A stretch of 64,000 bases of DNA. It comes from Prostheceraeus crozeri. Taxonomy: Eukaryota > Platyhelminthes > Polycladida > Euryleptidae. The stretch's first letter is position 1. Each line of letters begins with the position of its first letter. The notes beneath the pieces are model-generated. The model did no database searches. It had not been told where the DNA came from and saw only the letters and a list, made by a program, of their open reading frames with translations. A program made the position numbers and the translations under genes. The stretch spans positions 186,001 through 250,000 of the forward strand of contig CAJQUW010001406.1 of assembly GCA_907163375.1 (NCBI GenBank), in the 5' to 3' direction. Of the stretch, positions 60,901 through 64,000 are shown in pieces.

Positions 60901-62822
60901 TTAGCGTATAACGTTTTAATAAGATCAACAAGAGTATTTGAATCGAAACTTAGCTTAACCAATAATGTAAAATTCTATTCACAGATCTACTCTATGTAAT
61001 GGACATGTGATTCTCTGGGATGTCAAATAATTTCACGAGCTATGCCCTAGAGAATCGTATAGCTACCCTCTATCCGTAAGAAAGTACGCCAGATTATTAA
61101 CTTTGAAGTAGAACCATAGATTTCCGCGATAGAATCCCTCCCTACGGAATCCTCTCTGTGGAAGTTTCTGACTACATACATAAATAGCAGCTTTTGATTC
61201 AGTAGTCGGCAACAACGACGATTCTTGCCGGCTCTGGGACGGCATGAATGAAATAATAACGCATAGCATTCACTACAATAACTGTTGAAGAGGCCTTGGT
61301 TATTCATATTTATTAAAAGTTTTTATTGGGTACACAAGTACACAAGATGACAATTTTTTTATACTTTATCAAGAGGAGGCCGAATCAATAATGTATGAAA
61401 ATCATTACCATCTCGTGTACTTGGTTTCCCAACAAAAAATTGTAAAAAAATGTTACAAATCCACCTGATAAGTCTTACCCGAATAAACAAAGCAGTCCGG
61501 ACATGATCCATGCGAGGAGGCCGGGTGTGTGTGTAACACTGGATGAAATGTAAGAATGACAAGACGGACAAACCATAGACACAGGACCGCTGCGCATGTG
61601 TGGATCACCTTCGATCATGATCACTGTGTTTCCTGTAGTTGCTGCGCCGTATTGTGGAGGTATAGGAGGAGGCGCTCCGGGGCCCATCGGAGTCTGCATT
61701 GGATACGAAGGAGCCTCATTTGCGGCCTGGTAGCTGGGTGGCGGACCTGAAAATGACACCAAATGACTCATGTGTGACTTCTTGGTATGCATGGTTGTGA
61801 AATGATCATACTACTTAAAAAAAGTCGCACGTAGTAATGATAGTAGTGGTATAGTCACGAATCACTCTATAATATGTATTTTGCGCTAAAGTAATGACTG
61901 AGAAAGACATTTCTGATTACTTTTATTCAATTTTGATGCAATCTTGAATGTTAAATAATGCACAGAATGCAAGAAATTAACTACTTTATCAAAAACATCA
62001 TGAAATCGAACAAAATAAAGCATTAAAAATGCTCTCCATGATGATAAGATATGAATGCCCCACGAGAAACAGTCTCGGAAAGCGCACACACACCTATATC
62101 CTGTAGATTTCATAAGATTTTCACCTTTATTTGAACAACGATTGTGAATTCCAAGAAAAGTGATTTTGAAAAGCTTCTCACAGTAACAAGCAGAAGGAAG
62201 AGGTAGCTACCGAATACGGGTTCCCAATCCATTCTAGGGAGAATATTCAAACTATTAAAAGCCATGCACTAACTTTTGATGCTCTATATTCGCGTTAACG
62301 TCTTGCACAAAAAGTTGGCCTTGCTATGGCGGTCTTTTGAGGATTAACGGATATGGGATTGTACGAATGATTCATGTGAATTTTGAAGACTCGACAGGAG
62401 GAATGTGACGAGGGTTCGCTTCGAAATGTCAAAACTTTTAAATTGAAATGCATTCACGGATGCCGTGCATAATAAATCTTTAGTTAGTCGGTGGAATTTA
62501 ATTATTTAGGTTTCATTCATTTATAAATCCAGGGATCAAAAGCGGTAATGGGAGCCATACAAAAATTCAGATATCAAGGGGCCCAAATAGAAGATAATGA
62601 ACTTAGACCGACCTATTGGGCCCCACGGATTTCCGCAGAAAATTCGCATCCCTGAAATCTCCATGAAATCACAATTATAGCCATGAAATCAGTGATGTAT
62701 GATCTTCATGAGCAATGCAAACCAAAACACGACTGAAGCTTGGATACCTGCTGGTGGATATGGGGCTTGATAAGCTGGAAGTCCATCATAAGCCGGAGGC
62801 TTCTCGGGAGGTTGGCTCATAC
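39886..62822 (-). CDS. LITAF: LITAF-domain protein gene (three coding exons)
   Basis: Membrane-associated zinc-binding LITAF/SIMPLE-family protein; family members sit on late endosomes and lysosomes and bind NEDD4-type ligases through PPxY motifs. Exons 62,822-62,748 (ATG at 62,820), 61,746-61,479 and 39,991-39,886 join in phases 1 and 2, giving 148 residues, a normal family length. The N-terminus is proline- and tyrosine-rich with PPAY and PPSY. The domain has the first zinc knuckle VCPSCHSYISS, a hydrophobic segment (LLAWIMSGLLCLFGLWICACIPCC) that dips into the membrane, IDDCQD, and the second knuckle HHCPNCGAYLGSF. TAG stop at 39,886-39,888. An acceptor (tttacag) lies two bases before the ATG, so a 5' UTR exon is expected upstream. 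Intron 2 is about 21.5 kb and packed with transposons. All splice sites are GT-AG. Identification is very secure; use of the distant exon is inferred from phase and perfect domain completion. Confidence 0.93.
40385..40590 (-). mobile_element. tRNA-derived SINE, copy 2
   Basis: On the minus strand, a tRNA-like head with an A-box-like segment (gtggcacaatggttgcgtac, about 40,558-40,577) and a B-box-like gatgtcgaaccc (40,523-40,534). The body shares ggaagggcatccggac with the copy at 16.9 kb, and the tail is A-rich (gtaaaaagtgacg, then aaaaaaag). This is the cleaner of two copies and defines a tRNA-SINE family inserted in intron 2 of the LITAF-like gene. Confidence 0.8.
40591..41369. other. Intronic sequence, nothing recognised
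   Basis: No gene or repeat supported. Confidence 0.4.
41370..41465 (+). repeat. Dispersed short repeat, copy 3
   Basis: Matches 19,035-19,130 (cagttggaaaatgggaacag; atcatctgcaggcctagtt). Confidence 0.6.
41639..42085 (-). mobile_element. Internally deleted Tc1 derivative
   Basis: Ends carry the same TIR core as the Tc1 at 17.2 kb (gtttcataaaaaatggatcacc at left; gatccatttttcatgaatca at right), flanked by TA at 41,637-41,638 and 42,086-42,087. The interior keeps only the transposase C-terminus on the minus strand: LMESYPRRVGEIIHHQGR, compared with IIESMPRRIGNVIDNKGR in the larger element. A 447-bp nonautonomous deletion product of a sister family. Confidence 0.8.
42088..43335. other. Intronic sequence, nothing recognised
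   Basis: AT-rich. No supported gene or repeat. Confidence 0.4.
43346..43560 (-). repeat. Left inverted terminal repeat of Penelope-like element (empty piggyBac site)
   Basis: Reverse complement of the right-hand repeat. It contains an uninterrupted agaattaaacgat (minus strand, about 43,380-43,392), the pre-insertion TTAA site that is filled by piggyBac in the right copy. It also contains the ttgacgagagtcgtcgaaa motif in its reverse complement. Confidence 0.85.
45180..46105 (-). mobile_element. mariner element
   Basis: The 5' end on the minus strand reads cgagggtcgttagaaaagta, starting at 46,105 next to TA (46,106-46,107), the usual mariner terminus and target site. No matching 3' terminal repeat was found below 45,185, so the left boundary is uncertain or truncated. 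Confidence 0.65.
45185..45868 (-). CDS. mariner transposase, internally deleted
   Basis: Cut-and-paste transposase of the mariner branch. Visible motifs are an N-terminal segment MEDAVSQQRAIIFFLWKEGN (residues 1-20 from the Met at 45,868), then FWDEDGLIFVDYL with the first Asp, then FQMDNATPHTA and the signature YSPDLAPSDFHLF. There are 34 residues between the second and third Asp, so DD34D. At 227 residues it is about 115 short of the usual 345: the middle of the DNA-binding region is missing between GNKALKT and MQSRMWC. The Met at 45,868 is preferred over the upstream one at 45,928 because mariner proteins start close to this segment. Nonfunctional, but little damaged otherwise. Confidence 0.9.
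   Translation of the reverse strand: MEDAVSQQRAIIFFLWKEGNASSNIAERLSIVFGNKALKTKMQSRMWCARGDPSPLKAKTVPSCQKVMISVFWDEDGLIFVDYLPKGATINSEYFCKLANEDLWHQLKNRRRGKLSMKPIFQMDNATPHTAARTKDLLEKLGWDVLPHPPYSPDLAPSDFHLFPRLKEPLRGRRFSSLDEMKEAVESWRQTTPKEFYLGGLRSLVSRWRKCVSSEGDYIEKLRDDSE
46650..47299. mobile_element. Short Penelope-like insertion with inverted 3' ends and 12-bp duplication
   Basis: A 650-bp insertion flanked by exact 12-bp direct repeats, ataaattcttga (46,638-46,649 and 47,300-47,311). The first 135 bp or so (46,650-46,785, minus) and the last (47,127-47,275, plus) are the same 3' end in opposite orientation. The plus copy is preceded by a GIY-YIG-type coding remnant (CYVGETRRHIFTRINEHVKG at about 46,930-46,990). 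The element is a 5'-truncated fossil. Confidence 0.85.
46900..47165 (+). pseudogene. GIY-YIG endonuclease remnant of Penelope-like element
   Basis: C-terminal GIY-YIG nuclease region of a Penelope-like polyprotein. Seen are CYVGETRRHIFTRINEHVKG, corresponding to the YIG-x-T-x-R...R-x-x-EH block, then LHVHIP and a tail KSFLHSQYLMNNRSQSQP. In intact elements this domain nicks target DNA. Only a short piece is left. Confidence 0.75.
47440..47600. repeat. Direct repeat pair (about 80-90 bp)
   Basis: The block actgatcaagtcgaagaatt near 47,464 recurs as actgatcatgtcgaagaatt near 47,541, each followed by tcacttgt and ttac-type words. Noncoding. Confidence 0.5.
47650..47945 (+). pseudogene. GIY-YIG region of the larger Penelope-like element
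   Basis: Translation includes PKVIFITRRVPVSSLKDML, then SDVIYQFNCSCGDSYVGRTE and a basic WLAKRV segment. This is the zinc-binding-like C-x-C linker and GIY-YIG start of a Penelope-like polyprotein. It lies between the nested insertion and the right terminal repeat. Fossil. Confidence 0.7.
48633..50382 (-). CDS. piggyBac-family transposase (DDE_Tnp_1_7), one frame break
   Basis: The transposase excises and inserts at TTAA. The acidic, serine-rich N-terminus (50,382 to about 49,950; SSSSDEETDEYVSDSDSSYS, then YEQSSDGDMEVEEHSS) is in one frame. The catalytic part (49,960-48,633) is in another, so one frameshift lies near 49,940. Catalytic aspartates are seen in MTVDEQLYAFRG, IFIDRYFSSF and KGGVDVMDSRV. 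The C-terminal zinc-binding domain is CQETHCRKSTRKLCSGCRKY, then VCSDH and VLCSLC. No Met is found before the acidic region in its frame, so the start may be upstream or lost. The core is intact for 461 codons. Because duplicated segments with many small indels begin right at this 5' end, the frame break may be a sequence error. Confidence 0.92.
50350..52230. repeat. Successive indel-rich duplications in piggyBac right half
   Basis: Three neighbouring segments are each followed by a noisy copy of themselves: 50,350-50,742 by 50,743-51,140; about 51,515-51,720 by 51,721-51,930; and about 52,005-52,115 by 52,116-52,230. Copies differ mainly by one- or two-base insertions and deletions. Shared words include ctcgagac, cgtccgtgttttggaacc, cccgactaaactttc, gcacactcgcagtataaa and cataggtgg. 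Confidence 0.75.
52632..55315. other. Intronic sequence, nothing recognised
   Basis: Several open frames of 60-100 codons (for example 53,224-53,436 and 54,951-55,253) on both strands show no domain. Not called. Confidence 0.45.
55316..55463 (-). repeat. Two foldback-terminus copies, minus orientation
   Basis: About 55,316-55,386 and 55,392-55,463 match the outer 70 bp of the foldback element at 26.5 kb (gtccg.cagcc, then gagactttcacagaatgatg). Confidence 0.8.
55690..56078 (+). repeat. 76-bp tandem array of foldback termini, five copies
   Basis: The unit gaggtgtacatcattctgtg...gctgccggactat repeats with tatgagg at 55,771, 55,847, 55,923 and 55,999: exactly 76 bp. The first copy is preceded by atgcctactacgaatc, also found inside the foldback arm at 26,580. 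The array therefore derives from the terminus of that element. Confidence 0.93.
56533..56600 (+). other. tRNA-like segment, possible SINE head
   Basis: Contains gacgtagtgatggagttcgc (A-box-like) and, 22 bases on, gacctgggttccagcc (B-box-like). It does not fold convincingly into a complete cloverleaf by eye and has no clear anticodon arm, so a tRNA-derived SINE fragment is more likely than a functional tRNA. Confidence 0.35.
56610..57479. other. Intronic sequence, nothing recognised
   Basis: Open frames at 56,571-56,856 and 57,228-57,480 lack domains. Confidence 0.4.
57480..57624. repeat. Short hairpin element, 60-bp arms
   Basis: Arms 57,480-57,543 and 57,562-57,624 are near-perfect complements (gattatg, gaggaggatag, ggtggtcagctgctttattttgg) with an 18-bp loop. 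Probably a small MITE. Confidence 0.8.
57945..58398 (+). CDS. Possible small secreted peptide gene, two exons
   Basis: ATG at 57,945 opens a typical signal peptide: M, basic R, then FVIIMIVIALFG. It reads on to a possible donor ag|gttctc (exon to 58,018, phase 2). An acceptor gatttcag at 58,300-58,307 allows exon 2 to continue in phase for 30 codons to TAG at 58,396-58,398, giving 54 residues with a basic C-terminus (MLARRARA). The donor is weak and no homologue is recognised. It lies antisense within intron 2 of the LITAF-like gene, and a Penelope-like insertion begins 31 bp after the stop. May be chance. Confidence 0.28.
58581..59018 (-). pseudogene. GIY-YIG endonuclease domain of Penelope-like element, left copy
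   Basis: An open frame of 145 codons covers the GIY-YIG domain: VYEITCKTCKSNYIGSTVRS, then LHTRIKEH, a linker, and FREAILIKSMKPSLNNKDE, which includes the conserved Glu of the nuclease. The upstream CVIADSNICLRAM holds zinc-knuckle-like cysteines. The reverse transcriptase part is missing: the copy is 5'-truncated, a remnant rather than a gene. Confidence 0.85.
59010..59273 (+). pseudogene. GIY-YIG endonuclease domain of Penelope-like element, right copy
   Basis: Second copy of the same domain in opposite orientation (CVIADTNICLRAM, YEITCKTCKSNYIGST, RIKEHATNKDSSV), sharing nearly all residues with the left copy. Truncated remnant. Confidence 0.85.
59935..61155. mobile_element. Large inverted-repeat element (about 1.2 kb)
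   Basis: About 110-150 bp at the left (59,935-60,045) is the reverse complement of the right end (61,010-61,155). Shared blocks are tatcgcgga.atctatggt, ggatagagg.tagctat and tagctcgtgaaattatttga. A second inverted copy of the inner block follows immediately at 60,048-60,115, so the left end is itself palindromic. A separate hairpin lies at 60,199-60,289. No transposase ORF. Probably a nonautonomous DNA element. Confidence 0.7.
60199..60289. repeat. Hairpin with atttcagata-type arms
   Basis: Arms of about 42 bp (ctatttcagat...aatttcagatatct) are imperfect complements around a short loop, inside the larger inverted-repeat element. Confidence 0.75.
61479..61746 (-). CDS. LITAF: LITAF-like gene, coding exon 2
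   Basis: Acceptor cattttcag, donor g|gtaagact. Encodes the proline-rich segment with PPSY and the first zinc knuckle plus the start of the hydrophobic segment (SMVCPSCHSYISS, LLAWIMSGLLCLF). The open frame runs on upstream into the intron, but the acceptor marks the true start. Confidence 0.95.
61747..62747 (-). other. Intron 1 of the LITAF-like gene
   Basis: A 1.0-kb intron, no feature recognised inside. Confidence 0.8.
62748..62822 (-). CDS. LITAF: LITAF-like gene, coding exon 1
   Basis: Acceptor atttacag, then gt and ATG (62,818-62,820). Encodes MSQPPEKPPAYDGLPAYQAP and YPPA, ending at cag|gtatcc with one base left over. The PPAY motif is a potential NEDD4-family ligand. A noncoding exon must lie upstream. 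Confidence 0.9.
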
Positions 62823-63710
62823 CTGTAAATACACATTTGAGATTCAGTTCTATTGTAGCATTGATATTTCGGCATTACAGATAAATCATTTAAGCAAATA
62901 ATTGAAGTGACGGTTGATCACAATGAATTTCAGGAGGAATTCATAGATTTTTAACGATTCAGTGCAATATCGGTTATCTGAATTCGACACTAAAATAATT
63001 ATAAAAAAACGCCGTCAAAATTCTATAGCAGTATATACCACAGTGTATTCTAGATGTGGCTCCCACCTTAAACTTCGCCACTTATTGATGATAGGTCACA
63101 TGATAACATCAACATAATTTGTAAGAAACGAAAAAAATATGAAATACTCAGCTGAACCACTTTTCATATCACCGGTCCTATCTATAAATTTTTTTTGTGA
63201 TGTACGAACAGTTCAACTGCCTTTCAAAATCACATCCCTTACGTTTTCAATTCACGTTTCCAAGACTATTCAAGCAAAATCGCTGTAAGGACATTTCATG
63301 AGCCGATAATGGATTTAAAGTTCTTCGGTCAATGAAATCAATATATAATATCAACATAAATCAAGAAGTCTTCAATGCCAGCAATAAGTTTGTCGTTCCA
63401 CAAACAGAATGAATTCACTATCACCAGCTTACATATTCTCTCATTTCAGAGTTGATTTCTGAGTTTTGCATACTGCATACTAGGCCTACTTGGCTGTGTG
63501 ACAGGACTGCATTGACCAAATCTTTATCAAAAGTGAGCTGTATGTCATTTATGGATTCTTAGCACTGTTATCGCGTAGCAATCTTACAAAGAAATGAGAT
63601 CCTAGTCGTTTTCTCAATAAAACATGTTTAACTGATTTTAAAAAGCACAGGCATTAATAATATCATTCTCAGAATGGAGATGTAGTCCGTTTGCTGGCGG
63701 TTGTTAACAC
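62823..63710. other. Probable 5' intron, nothing recognised
   Basis: Sequence upstream of the first coding exon. A 5' UTR exon or promoter cannot be placed. Confidence 0.4.
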
Positions 63711-63863
63711 TGATCAATAACGCTGAAGCAAGAACATGATGCTTAAGGTATTTAACTAATTTCTTTGTAAGTGCTAAATAACTGTAAAGTCACCCATAAT
63801 GGTATTGAATTACGCAATTGTTTAATTAAATCAATCATGTTCTTGCTTCAGCGTTATTGATCA
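63711..63863. repeat. Perfect 30-bp inverted repeat
   Basis: The arm tgatcaataacgctgaagca and ten more bases (63,711-63,740) is exactly complementary to 63,834-63,863, with a 93-bp spacer. Probably the ends of a small nonautonomous DNA element. Confidence 0.8.
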
Positions 63864-64000
63864 ATATCAATCTCATTTTCTTATAAGAGTGACATTCAGA
63901 GATCCCTCTACTGACAAAAATATTTTTCTACATACATGTGTTACTCCAGTACTAGAATCGATGTATAACAAATATAGAAGCTTTCATAAACATAACACTG

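Overview
The window is nuclear DNA of an AT-rich animal genome, most likely an invertebrate. The evidence is host genes split by GT-AG introns, a LITAF-domain gene, a DUF4806-type exon, and a dense mixture of animal transposable elements: CR1/Jockey-group LINEs, Penelope-like elements with GIY-YIG nuclease, Tc1, mariner, piggyBac, a hAT-like relic, tRNA-derived SINEs and foldback elements. The element mix is compatible with an arthropod, perhaps a hemipteran, but nothing here fixes the species. There are no bacterial operons, rRNA genes, CRISPR arrays or secure tRNA genes.

Layout. 0-20 kb is sparse: a possible acidic exon (317-547), one copy of an 870-bp dispersed repeat (second copy at 15.3 kb), two in-phase exons of a DUF4806-like gene (10.2-11.1 kb), two divergent Penelope fragments (11.6-12.3 kb), two long inverted-repeat elements (12.85-13.36 and 14.70-15.02 kb), a SINE and a Tc1 element (17.2-19.0 kb). 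20-37.3 kb is mostly LINE: two degraded fragments, a six-copy 137-bp satellite, a hAT relic, a foldback element, a nearly full-length two-ORF LINE (28.8-33.1 kb) and a second LINE (33.6-37.3 kb). 38.2-39.5 kb holds a gene or pseudogene built of 66-bp coding repeats.

The best host gene is a LITAF-like gene on the minus strand. Its three coding exons (62,748-62,822; 61,479-61,746; 39,886-39,991) join in phase to give 148 residues. Its second intron is about 21.5 kb and contains a SINE, a Tc1 derivative, a mariner, three Penelope-like insertions, a complete piggyBac with TTAA duplications, a foldback-derived tandem array and several hairpin elements. The last exon is short and its true frame is easy to miss.

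The most interesting structure is in that intron. A Penelope-like element (about 43.35-52.62 kb) has inverted terminal repeats. A mariner and a second small Penelope-like element lie inside it, and a piggyBac sits in its right-hand repeat; the left-hand repeat preserves the empty TTAA site. The Penelope-like insertions are flanked by 10-, 12- and 15-bp direct repeats and share an inverted, head-to-head arrangement of 3' ends. At least two families carry a CTGATGA...GAAA pattern resembling the hammerhead-ribozyme core known from Penelope-like elements. In another part of the window, the termini of a foldback element have been tandemly amplified into a 76-bp array.
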